Below, piece by piece: positions 1 through 5,689 of a stretch of 16,344 nt of DNA. The position numbers and the translations under genes are program-made. The stretch is from Bacillota bacterium. GTDB lineage: Bacteria; Bacillota; Clostridia; Christensenellales; Aristaeellaceae. The notes below the pieces were generated by a model. That model worked only from the letters and a program-made list of their open reading frames with translations. It ran no database searches and was not told where the DNA came from. The DNA is taken from positions 1 through 16,344 of the forward strand of contig JAEWSC010000068.1 in NCBI GenBank assembly GCA_023398575.1. The letters are read 5' to 3'. The number at the start of each line of letters is the position of its first letter. The stretch's first letter is position 1.

Positions 1-27
1 CTTTCTATCCCTAAGTGTGGGATTATT

Positions 28-49
28 GAAAGAGGCGCTCTTTTTGTTT
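28..49 (+). terminator. Short intrinsic terminator at the left edge
   Basis: A perfect 6-bp stem AAAGAG/CTCTTT with a GCG loop (29-43) is followed by a T-rich run on the plus strand. No plus-strand gene precedes it in the window. It may end the tRNA transcript expected just left of base 1. On the minus strand it lies directly after the integrase stop and could also serve that gene, although the tail there is poorer. Confidence 0.5.
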
Positions 50-64
50 GCTACTCACTGTCTG

Positions 65-1303
65 TCACTTGCTCAACCCGCTTATGAAAGCCTCCATCCT
101 TGCGGCAGATTCTTTGCGCATTTCCTCCGTGACATGGGCATATGTGTCCATAGTAAAAGCTGCTGTATGGTGCCCAAGGGTATCCTGCACGCTCTTGATG
201 CTGTCGCCTGCCCGGAGCGCTGCAACAGCGTAGCTATGGCGTAGATCGTGGAAGCGCCGCGGCTGGATGCCGGCTTTCTTCTGCAGCTTTTTGAACCATG
301 TCAATGCCACCTGATAGGACAGGTGATCCCCTACCTCGCTGGTGAATACATGCCCAGGACCATCGACCCACTGTGGGCCGACAGCAAGCTTTTGTGCAAG
401 CTGGGCTTTCCTATGCTCCTTGAGGGTTTCCATGACGAAGGGAGCCGGAGTGATGGTCCGGGGCTTATCGTTCTTGAGGGGGCCGAATCTGAATTCGTCA
501 CCCTTCTTCCTGGGCCGTAGGAGCTGCCTGTCAACACGGATCGTGCCGCGCTTGAAATCAACCCGGTCCCAGGTGAGCCCAAGTAATTCCCCTTCGCGCA
601 TGCCAGTGAACACCGCAACCTTATACAGCGCTTCCAATGGATGGCCGGCAATTGCTTTTAAGAACGCGCCTATTTCTGCGTTGTCGAGTGGGTGTATTTC
701 TGCCTTCTCGACGCGGGGCAATGTACATATCTCTGTTGGATTCACGCGAATATACCCCAGCAGCACGGCTTGCTGCAATGCACGATGTAGGCAGCCATGA
801 ATATTGCGAATGGTTTTTGGGGAGAGAGGCTTTGCCGCTGGAGCTTTCTTCTCTTTGCCGGCCTTCGGTTCCTCCACCTTCGGCTTGTCTTCCTTGATGA
901 TCTTCCTGCCGGTCTTTTTCAGATCATTGTACATCTTCTGAATGGCTGGAGGCTGGAGTTTCTGCAGCAAGACCGAACCAATAGCAGGTTTGATATACAA
1001 TTCTATGTCCTGCTCATACTTTGCTGCTGTGGCCGGCTTGACGTTTCCAACATATTCAGCATGCCACACAACCAACCATTGCCCTACGGTGATCCTAGAT
1101 GGCTCCACAAAAGTGCCGGTATCTACTGCTGACGTTGCCTGGGTAAGCGCCTTGCGAACCTCTGATTCCGTATCTCCGTACACGGAAAAGCGCCGAGGCT
1201 TACCGGTGCCAGGATCACAGCCGGCAGAATAGCGGGCTTCCCAGCGACCATCGGGACGCTGGCGAATGCTGCCTCCACCGTTTGAGTTACGTTTGCGCGG
1301 TAT
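65..1303 (-). CDS. int: Tyrosine-family site-specific integrase, probable ATA start
   Basis: Integrase/recombinase that would catalyse integration and excision of the element at the tRNA site. Numbering from the codon at 1303 gives 412 residues. Residues about 1-45 hold an arm-binding AP2-like domain (GSIRQRPDGRWEARYSAG), residues about 70-185 the SAM-like core-binding domain, and the rest the catalytic domain. Visible catalytic residues are R236 (in FTGMREGE), H352 and R355 (in RFHDLRHSYA), H378 (in LGHHT) and nucleophile Y388. A Lys/Pro/Glu-rich insert (about residues 132-159) interrupts the core-binding domain. The reading frame opens after a TAA at 1304-1306 and contains no ATG, GTG or TTG until GTG at 1183, which would remove the whole arm-binding domain. 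An SD-like AAAGGGGGTG ends 6 nt before an ATA at 1301-1303, exactly where homologues start with ATG. Either ATA is a weak start or the ATG has mutated. The function call is firm; the start is inferred. Confidence 0.93.
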   Translation of the reverse strand: MPRKRNSNGGGSIRQRPDGRWEARYSAGCDPGTGKPRRFSVYGDTESEVRKALTQATSAVDTGTFVEPSRITVGQWLVVWHAEYVGNVKPATAAKYEQDIELYIKPAIGSVLLQKLQPPAIQKMYNDLKKTGRKIIKEDKPKVEEPKAGKEKKAPAAKPLSPKTIRNIHGCLHRALQQAVLLGYIRVNPTEICTLPRVEKAEIHPLDNAEIGAFLKAIAGHPLEALYKVAVFTGMREGELLGLTWDRVDFKRGTIRVDRQLLRPRKKGDEFRFGPLKNDKPRTITPAPFVMETLKEHRKAQLAQKLAVGPQWVDGPGHVFTSEVGDHLSYQVALTWFKKLQKKAGIQPRRFHDLRHSYAVAALRAGDSIKSVQDTLGHHTAAFTMDTYAHVTEEMRKESAARMEAFISGLSK

Positions 1304-1353
1304 TTAGCCCACCCCCTTTATCAGGCATCATACATGTATCACTCGATGCTATT

Positions 1354-1383
1354 AGTATATCACAGAATAGTCTCTACTGTTAA
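1354..1383 (-). promoter_or_regulatory. Probable integrase promoter with extended -10
   Basis: On the minus strand, TTAACA (1378-1383) is followed after 18 bp by TATACT (1354-1359), which is preceded by TGA, giving an extended -10. Predicted transcription would start about 45 nt before the integrase ribosome-binding site. The string CTGTGATATACT here is identical to that in promoter unit 3 of the adjacent array (1916-1927, plus strand). Further copies of TGTGATA on the minus strand lie at about 1444-1451 and 1454-1460; these could be operator or integrase arm sites. Confidence 0.6.
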
Positions 1384-1472
1384 TAAGACTAGAATGCGGA
1401 TAAGAATGTCAATTATGCATGAAAAACTTTCTCCGTCACAAATTATCACAGACTATCACAAGTCAAGTGTGG

Positions 1473-1509
1473 TATAGTATAACCGTGGAGTTGTTCAATA
1501 ACGCACAAC
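1473..1509 (+). ncRNA. Array unit 0: degenerate promoter plus weak hairpin
   Basis: TATAGT at 1473-1478 is preceded by TGG, an extended -10. A GTTGT/ACAAC stem (1490-1494 with 1505-1509) follows but has no T-tract. A GGGGG-TAATG block at 1531 precedes unit 1 by only about 15 bp, so roughly 70 bp appear deleted between units 0 and 1. It is probably a decayed copy. Confidence 0.35.
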
Positions 1510-1549
1510 GCTGAATAAAATAGGCGAATCGGGGGTAATGCTCCTGTGT

Positions 1550-1600
1550 TATAATAATATCGTAGAGAGTCGCCCAGCGCACAGCCGGGCAGCTTTTTTT
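1550..1600 (+). ncRNA. Array unit 1: predicted tiny RNA (promoter to terminator)
   Basis: TATAAT at 1550-1555 with TGT in front (extended -10). The hairpin pairs AGTCGCCC (1568-1575) with GGGCAGCT (1587-1594), with one C-A mismatch and one G-U pair, followed by seven T. The predicted transcript of about 38 nt contains essentially only this hairpin. Confidence 0.5.
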
Positions 1601-1737
1601 CATGGAGGGAGGTGTGTAGAAATTTTTCCATGCCAAAAAGGGAAACCCGGGGGTAATTGAAATGAGACACAATATTACTGTGCCATTATTCGACAATGCA
1701 AAAAAAAGAGTAAAGTAAAAAACAGTCATAACTGTGT

Positions 1738-1784
1738 TATACTATAGGCGTGGAAGGTCGCTCAAACTGGTGGCCTTTTTGTTT
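1738..1784 (+). ncRNA. Array unit 2: predicted tiny RNA (promoter to terminator)
   Basis: TATACT at 1738-1743 with TGT in front. The upstream sequence carries an inverted repeat ACAGT-cata-ACTGT overlapping the spacer. The hairpin pairs AAGGTCGC (1754-1761) with GTGGCCTT (1770-1777) through two G-U pairs, then a T-run. The segment between the -10 and the stem keeps the GCGTGGA-like sequence shared with other units. Confidence 0.55.
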
Positions 1785-1921
1785 CCAAAATCGGCGTATG
1801 CGTAGTGCTAATCACAATTCAAAATGAGATACTGCGGGGCAATTGAAATAGTATATAGTATTAATGTGTTGTTTAATAATAATGTATAAAAGAGTGTAGT
1901 AAAAAGTAGTATGATCTGTGA

Positions 1922-1968
1922 TATACTATAAGTGTAAAAGATCGCCTAGTTTGGCGGTCTTTTTATTT
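1922..1968 (+). ncRNA. Array unit 3: predicted tiny RNA (promoter to terminator)
   Basis: TATACT at 1922-1927 with TGA in front. The stem AAAAGATCGCC (1936-1946) pairs with GGCGGTCTTTT (1953-1963) with one G-U pair and a 6-nt loop, and ends in a T-rich tail. This is the best-preserved unit together with unit 2, and the two share AGTAAAAA about 17 bp before the -10. Confidence 0.6.
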
Positions 1969-2289
1969 AGCATAGAGGCAAAGGACTGCACAGAACTTTT
2001 TTCTTCAAATAATAAATTTGGGGAATCAGGGGCAATCCTAAGAGATAAAATCTTAATATGGTTTCTTCAACAATATTCAAACGTGACGAAAATGACGATG
2101 AACTAGGCTTACTATGTCAAGGTAAAGAAATCCAGACCGCTTTCGATTAACGCAGAAAAAGGTGCGTAAAAATTTTTCTAAGACTGAAGATGGGCATAGA
2201 GGATATACAAACCAGATTAATGCAAACGAAAATTAAACAATAACGTAAAGGTTAGCACAATGTTGCAGCATGTTACATGTCAAACATGA

Positions 2290-2336
2290 TATAATGTAAG
2301 CGTGAATAGCCACTTACTCGGGTGACTTTTCTTTTT
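2290..2336 (+). ncRNA. Array unit 4: predicted tiny RNA (promoter to terminator)
   Basis: A perfect TATAAT at 2290-2295 with TGA in front. A 6-bp inverted repeat CATGTT/AACATG with an 8-bp spacer lies just upstream and resembles an operator. The hairpin pairs CACTT (2311-2315) with GGGTG (2320-2324), extended by A-T and G-C across a C-A mismatch, and is followed by TTTTCTTTTT. Confidence 0.55.
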
Positions 2337-2490
2337 ACACTGGCGGTATAAGGGCGACACAGAAAGTGATTCACTTTTGTGGATATAAAGGCGTAAAACG
2401 GGACTACGGGGCAATATATAGGGTTTATAATGTTAATGTGTTATTTTTCAACAATGAATAAACTGTCCGAATTTTCCTAATCAAAGGCGT

Positions 2491-2533
2491 TATACTGATA
2501 ACATAAAAAACCGCCCAGCATGGCGGTTTTTTT
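2491..2533 (+). ncRNA. Array unit 5: strong promoter-terminator pair before the operon
   Basis: TATACT at 2491-2496, the only unit lacking the TG dinucleotide. A perfect 11-bp stem AAAAAACCGCC (2505-2515) with GGCGGTTTTTT (2522-2532) and a 6-nt loop ends in T7. It is the strongest terminator of the array and stands between the array and the ribosome-binding site at 2546, so reading into the downstream genes would require read-through or antitermination. Confidence 0.6.
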
Positions 2534-2562
2534 GTGTGGCTTTCGAAAGGGGGTGAGAATAA

Positions 2563-2589
2563 ATGGCGACATACTTAAGACCGACATAG
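2563..2589 (+). pseudogene. Eight-codon reading frame with strong RBS, likely a truncated gene start
   Basis: ATG at 2563 lies 6 nt after a good SD (AAAGGGGGTGAG, 2546-2557), the same SD core as before the integrase. The frame encodes only MATYLRPT and ends at TAG. Such a signal normally fronts a full gene, and the next sequence is a C-terminal DUF3987 fragment in another frame. The simplest reading is a deletion that removed most of a gene. A real leader peptide is the alternative. Confidence 0.4.
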
Positions 2590-2615
2590 CTTGTTGTCCT
2601 ATACCACAACACTGA

Positions 2616-3233
2616 ACTATACCTCTCACTGTAACACTGGCATATGACCGGCGTATGCATCAGCTCACATCCATTCAGGCCAGGGGCAAAGATTATCAGC
2701 TTACGCTCTCCCCCGATGCAACAGAAGAATACTTTTGCTGGGCGGAGGAAGTGGAAGGACGTATCAAAAAAGAGTGGTCCGGTATTGCAAACGGATGGGA
2801 AGGAAAATTGGTAGGCAACACCGTGCGCCTTGCAGGAGCCGTCAAGCTGTTGGATGATCCCGATCCGATACACCCCATCACCGGCGATCATTTCTGCTCA
2901 GCCGTAAAGCTGGCCCGATACTTCATTGCTCAAGCCCTCCATATAACTGGTAAAGACCTTGGCCTTGCACCTGATACCAGGGATGTGCTAGATGAAATTA
3001 AAAAGCAGGCACAGCCAACCGTAAAAGCCTACGACCTGAGGCAAAAACTTCGCTTTCGGAAGCGATTCGAGAAGGAAGGCAGTGTCAATAGCGCTTTGTT
3101 GGAATTGGAGCGCTTGGGATATATACGTCAGGGCTTACCGCCCGAATGGAACGGCATTGGCCGGCCACCTGAATCGCTATGGGAGGTGCATCCTAATTTA
3201 ATAAATGATCAGATGGAGGTAGAGGAGATATGA
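2616..3233 (+). pseudogene. C-terminal remnant of a DUF3987 (YfjI-like) helicase/primase protein
   Basis: The open frame resembles the C-terminal part of DUF3987 proteins, large phage- and island-encoded proteins thought to act in element replication. Recognisable blocks are a YDRRMHQL-like segment near the start, EEYFCWAEEVEGRI, GWEGKLVGNTVRLAGAVKLL, then an alanine-rich helix with AVKLARYFIAQAL, and a C-terminal winged-helix-like region ending LERLGYIRQ. Family members are usually several hundred residues long with an N-terminal P-loop core; here only about 200 residues remain and no Walker motif is present. Family-like sequence begins upstream of the first ATG (2655), that ATG has no SD, and the frame opens mid-protein after a TGA at 2613. 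The upstream neighbour is the repeat array. It ends overlapping the next gene by ATGA (3230-3233), so the operon downstream may still be translated. Confidence 0.75.
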
Positions 3234-3634
3234 CAGGTGATCAGGCGATCTTAAGTCTCGAGGGATATGGATACAGATTCACTCTACAGCCAAACCATAA
3301 AATCAGGATTGAGAAGCCAACTTATCAGCCAAAGGCAGGGCAGCAGATTTTGGAAAGTCTTCGATCAGACAAGTCTGCCGCTGTTCATCTTCTGCAGCAA
3401 AGAGCCCAAGGCGCTACCGTTGCGATCATGGAGGATCAGACTACCAGATCAACAGATTATGCCGATATAAAACCGCTCAAATACGCCCAGGATGCAGGAG
3501 AAGTCGAAGTGAAGCGGATTATCTACCATCGAAAAAGCGGCTTAATTGAGGCCGTATGGCGGCCAATGGTACCGCTTCCTTTCCTGAACCTGGACAAGTA
3601 TAGGCAGATAATTTTACCGCCTGATGGCGGGTAG
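3230..3634 (+). CDS. Small accessory protein, TubC-docking-like N-terminus
   Basis: 134 residues of unknown function. The ATG overlaps the preceding stop (ATGA) and follows GGAGGTAGAGGAGAT, so it belongs to the same transcript. The N-terminal about 60 residues (ILSLEGYGYRFTLQ, then a long helix ending SAAVHLLQQRAQG) have the beta-hairpin-plus-helix look of TubC_N-type small domains found in many Firmicutes element proteins. The remainder has no recognisable motif: the middle is polar and the C-terminus holds IIYHRKSGLIEAVW followed by a proline-rich end. No signal peptide or membrane segment is seen. The domain resemblance is a pattern impression only. Confidence 0.7.
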   Translation: MTGDQAILSLEGYGYRFTLQPNHKIRIEKPTYQPKAGQQILESLRSDKSAAVHLLQQRAQGATVAIMEDQTTRSTDYADIKPLKYAQDAGEVEVKRIIYHRKSGLIEAVWRPMVPLPFLNLDKYRQIILPPDGG

Positions 3635-3708
3635 GAAACTTAGTACATAAGCGCAGCCGGTCGGAATGCAACAGACAAAAAAACAAATGAAAGTGAAGGG
3701 AAAACTTT

Positions 3709-4245
3709 ATGAAACTGAACCAGGAAAAATCTTTGGAATATCTTGCGGAACTGAAAAAAATCGAGAACGCCCACGATTCGATAATGGCAAGGAAGCAAGC
3801 TGCAGCGGAGAAAGTGAAGCAGCTGCAGGCCGACAAAAAGAAGCTTTTACTCAAGCTGTCGGCAACCACGTCACAGGCCGATATCACCAGGATCACGAAG
3901 GAGATTGCAGAAATCAACCTGGTAATTGATGTACAAAGCGCCGTGGCCAACAGTGATATTTCATCGGAGATCAGCGCCATGCTGGGCCAGGCGGCAAAAG
4001 TCAGCAGTGAAGCTTTCCGTGAATACAATGCGCTGGTAAAGCAGGCCGTTGCCGAGCGGGAAGCGATCCAGAGGAAAGCTAACGCGGATACAGTGGAAAT
4101 CAACAGACAGCTTCGGGAGCATCCGTATCACAGAGCCGAAAGGTTAAGGAGCCTCATGGACGATTACGCCATGCCCAGACCGGAAAGGCCCGGTTCGCAA
4201 CAGGGCGGGGCGCAATGGAAAACCGGCTTTGGCTGGACGGAGTGA
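3709..4245 (+). CDS. Coiled-coil protein of unknown function
   Basis: 178 residues, predicted cytosolic. Residues about 5-60 and 100-140 are rich in Lys, Glu, Ala, Gln and Leu with heptad-like spacing (SLEYLAELKKIENAH, AAAEKVKQLQADKKKLLLKL), pointing to two coiled-coil helices separated by a more polar segment. The C-terminus is Arg/Pro/Gly-rich and probably disordered. The start follows GAAGGGA at suitable spacing; 74 bp separate it from the preceding gene. It lies in the same plus-strand run of element genes. No enzymatic motif is seen, so a structural or scaffolding role is only a guess. Confidence 0.75.
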   Translation: MKLNQEKSLEYLAELKKIENAHDSIMARKQAAAEKVKQLQADKKKLLLKLSATTSQADITRITKEIAEINLVIDVQSAVANSDISSEISAMLGQAAKVSSEAFREYNALVKQAVAEREAIQRKANADTVEINRQLREHPYHRAERLRSLMDDYAMPRPERPGSQQGGAQWKTGFGWTE

Positions 4246-4281
4246 CGGTTCCAATATTGAAAATCAAGAGAGGTAAGCGAT

Positions 4282-4548
4282 ATGCTCATAAATGCAACCG
4301 GCAAACTGACGTTATTGGAAAGCTCTGTCTTGCGAGATGGTACCATATGTTTGAAGCTTAAGCAAAACATAGTACCTGCTGAAAACCTTGTCAAAAACAA
4401 CGACGCGATATCTATCAATATCGACGCAGACAGCACAGAGGGATCGTTGAAAAATTGCGTTATCGTTGGTGCATCCCGTGCCCACGCAACTGATGGCAAG
4501 CGGCTGGACAGGGCCAGGAGAGCGGGCGGGAAGAAGGTGTCGGCATGA
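4282..4548 (+). CDS. Small hypothetical protein, likely OB/beta-rich
   Basis: 88 residues, not recognised. It starts at ATG 4282 after GAGAGGTAAGCGAT. The first half alternates hydrophobic and polar residues (GKLTLLESSVLRDGTICLKL), suggesting beta strands; the second half ends in a basic tail (GKRLDRARRAGGKK) that could contact nucleic acid. Its stop overlaps the next ATG (ATGA at 4545-4548), indicating translational coupling. Function unknown. Confidence 0.65.
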   Translation: MLINATGKLTLLESSVLRDGTICLKLKQNIVPAENLVKNNDAISINIDADSTEGSLKNCVIVGASRAHATDGKRLDRARRAGGKKVSA

Positions 4549-4649
4549 ACTGGAAAGTTGATATCATAAAGCTATTGGATAAGATTGATAACCAGACCAC
4601 GCTTCAACGTATTTTCAAGTTTATCAGCCGCCTGTACGTACACAGTTGA
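4545..4649 (+). CDS. 34-residue helical microprotein
   Basis: A short frame MNWKVDIIKLLDKIDNQTTL... ending RLYVHS, translationally coupled to the preceding gene through ATGA and closed by the operon terminator 8 nt later. The composition (amphipathic helix, Ile/Leu spacing, aromatic near the end) resembles the very short proteins seen at the ends of operons in Firmicutes phages and islands, with the pattern IIxLLxKIxN...LxRIxxFI. No function is known to me. The coupling and the terminator position support it as real despite its size. Confidence 0.6.
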   Translation: MNWKVDIIKLLDKIDNQTTLQRIFKFISRLYVHS

Positions 4650-4656
4650 ACAAGCC

Positions 4657-4686
4657 AGTGGAGGTGTAACTGCCTCCACTTTTTTA
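4657..4686 (+). terminator. Operon terminator
   Basis: A perfect 8-bp stem AGTGGAGG (4657-4664) with CCTCCACT (4673-4680) and an 8-nt loop, followed by TTTTTT. It closes the plus-strand run that begins at the DUF3987 remnant. Confidence 0.9.
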
Positions 4687-4734
4687 CTGCCTGTATATCT
4701 CCTCGCGATCACACCAGGCTAATTATCGAAATTA

Positions 4735-4955
4735 TCTGATACCCTTAAAAGGGGTCCATAAAAAAAGAGGGTGCCGGCTTAATCGACACCTATTTTTAGT
4801 TATCAGAGTTTTCAGACACCCTAAAAAGGCATGGGCAGAGCATTGTAAGGGCACCGGCAGGCTGTAAGGGGTATACCGTTGCGTTATACCCTAGATTGAA
4901 ACGAGGGTTTTATAAGCGCCTCCACCCTCATTTGAATTGAGGGCGACAGGGTACA
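4735..4955. repeat. Mini-hairpin cluster 1 (ACCCT...AGGGT family)
   Basis: A gene-free stretch with at least five adjacent short inverted repeats. ACCCTTAAAAGGGGT lies at 4741-4755. A stem at 4768-4791 has AGGGTG/CACCT outer arms and a T5 tail. AGGGGTATA (4867-4875) pairs with TATACCCT (4885-4892). ACCCT (4888) pairs with AGGGT (4904-4908) around AGATTGAAAC. CCCTCA (4925-4930) pairs with TGAGGG (4938-4943) around TTTGAAT. The CTAGATTGAA string at 4891 recurs at 7970 and 8300 in cluster 2. It lies immediately downstream of the minus-strand SOS cassette. Confidence 0.7.
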
Positions 4956-5019
4956 ATGAAGATTGTATTACAGATCATATATAGCTTAGAATTATTTCAA
5001 TTGGATAAGAAGAATTGTT

Positions 5020-5034
5020 CCGGCATTACGCCGG
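5020..5034 (-). terminator. Possible weak terminator of the SOS cassette
   Basis: A perfect 5-bp stem CCGGC/GCCGG with a 5-nt loop spans the stop codon of the last cassette gene. The minus-strand tail is only moderately T-rich; on the plus strand it is followed by TCCTTTTCTT. Its role as a terminator is uncertain. Confidence 0.35.
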
Positions 5035-5271
5035 GTCCTTTTCTTCTACAAACCATTTATTCGCCACCAGGAACATCACCCGCTCACGGCCCTGTATCCG
5101 CACCTTATACTGCAATCCTGCGCCGCCATGCTTTAGGCTCGCGCCAGGCCGGATATCAAGCACCTTATCGATGATAAACGGGGTATTGTCTTTCCAGTAA
5201 AGCGTTGTCGGCACAATGGTGCCATCCGGCTTGAATGTGGCGTCCACGCGCAAATAGGTGGGAGCCTGCAT
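5026..5271 (-). CDS. Small protein linked to Y-family polymerase (DUF6504-like look)
   Basis: 81 residues starting MQAPTYLRVDATF. The start at 5271 follows AAAGGAGGGTTTATC, a leader nearly identical to that of the preceding cassette gene. The upstream in-frame ATG at 5310 has no SD and is rejected. The layout is short beta strands: DATFKPDGTIVPTTLYWKD, then FIIDKVLDIR, YKVRIQGRERVMFLV and NKWFVEE. This resembles the small DUF6504-type beta proteins encoded beside polymerase Y genes in other bacteria (a start like 'VxARFxPDGxxxPxxFxWxG' and a closing W). That resemblance is from memory and unverified. Last gene of the SOS operon, 63 bp after the one before. Confidence 0.65.
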   Translation of the reverse strand: MQAPTYLRVDATFKPDGTIVPTTLYWKDNTPFIIDKVLDIRPGASLKHGGAGLQYKVRIQGRERVMFLVANKWFVEEKDPA

Positions 5272-5334
5272 GATAAACCCTCCTTTATCAATTGACCCCG
5301 TGAAACACAAAGCAATACGCCTATCCGGTTTGGG

Positions 5335-5676
5335 TCATGGCAAATCACCTGCCTTTATGTGTAACCCATGCTTGGCCATGTAGACCAGTTTATTGTACAG
5401 GTCATGGTCCAGCGCAAAGCTGGTGACTGCCGGCGCTTCTTCTGCCACTTCCTGGGCGGCTGTATCGAAGTAATGTCCCATCACCTCATACAGTTCATTG
5501 GCATCATGTGCGGCCGCAGCAGCTTGCTCCTCTTGGCAGCCTTGGGCCAGTAGCGTGTGCAGCTGCATGGCGGTATACAAATCCCAACGGTCGGCCATGC
5601 GCTGCTGGTTGCGGGGCGAAAGGGCTTGATAGCGTTTGACGCATATATCCAGAAAGCTGTTGGTGATAAGTGACAT
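5335..5676 (-). CDS. Hypothetical protein in the SOS polymerase operon
   Basis: 113 residues starting MSLITNSFLDICVKRYQALS. The start at 5676 follows AAAGGAGGGCTTACC; an alternative in-frame ATG at 5703 overlaps the polymerase end and lacks an SD. The protein is mostly helical, with an Ala/Glu/Gln-rich centre (EEQAAAAAHDANELYEVMG) and a hydrophobic C-terminal segment (HDLYNKLVYMAKHGLHI). It is not a YolD-type protein, the usual small partner of UvrX-like polymerases, since the KW-PFAAL-like signature is absent. Its position 14 bp after the polymerase stop indicates co-transcription and suggests an accessory role in translesion synthesis. Confidence 0.65.
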   Translation of the reverse strand: MSLITNSFLDICVKRYQALSPRNQQRMADRWDLYTAMQLHTLLAQGCQEEQAAAAAHDANELYEVMGHYFDTAAQEVAEEAPAVTSFALDHDLYNKLVYMAKHGLHIKAGDLP

Positions 5677-5689
5677 GGTAAGCCCTCCT

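Larger units (their letters stand above)
1473..2533 (+). repeat. Degenerate ~184-bp tandem array of promoter-hairpin units
   Basis: A gene-free, AT-rich stretch built of diverged copies of one unit. Extended -10 boxes occur at 1473, 1550, 1738, 1922, 2290 and 2491. Spacings are 188, 184, 368 (two times 184, with a decayed copy near 2107) and 201; the first two are closer (77). Each box is followed within about 15-20 nt by a hairpin, usually with a T-tract. About 80-85 bp before the next -10 there is a recurring GGGGCAATTGAAAT-like block (1649-1663, 1836-1849, 2029-2036, 2408-2416; also 1531-1538), then a TTAATGTGTT-like block. Units 2 and 3 also share AGTAAAAA at the -35 position. Repetition is seen directly; the ancestral tandem duplication is inferred. 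Confidence 0.75.

Noticed and set aside
331..800. Overlapping open frames on both strands inside the integrase gene
   Set aside because: They are shadows of the integrase frame: no SD, no family resemblance, and the integrase motifs cover the same bases.
1473..2533. CRISPR array
   Set aside because: The unit is about 184 bp, copies are degenerate, spacers are not unique inserts between identical repeats, and no cas genes are present.
2490..2891. 133-residue minus-strand frame opposite the DUF3987 remnant
   Set aside because: The plus strand carries recognisable DUF3987 blocks; the minus frame has none.
3519..4103. 194-residue minus-strand frame, Ser/Phe/Leu-rich
   Set aside because: Antisense of the coiled-coil gene; its hydrophobic look comes from reading Lys/Glu codons backwards. 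No RBS.
5026..5310. Longer start (ATG at 5310) for the last SOS-cassette gene
   Set aside because: No SD there, while ATG at 5271 has AAAGGAGGG at good spacing.
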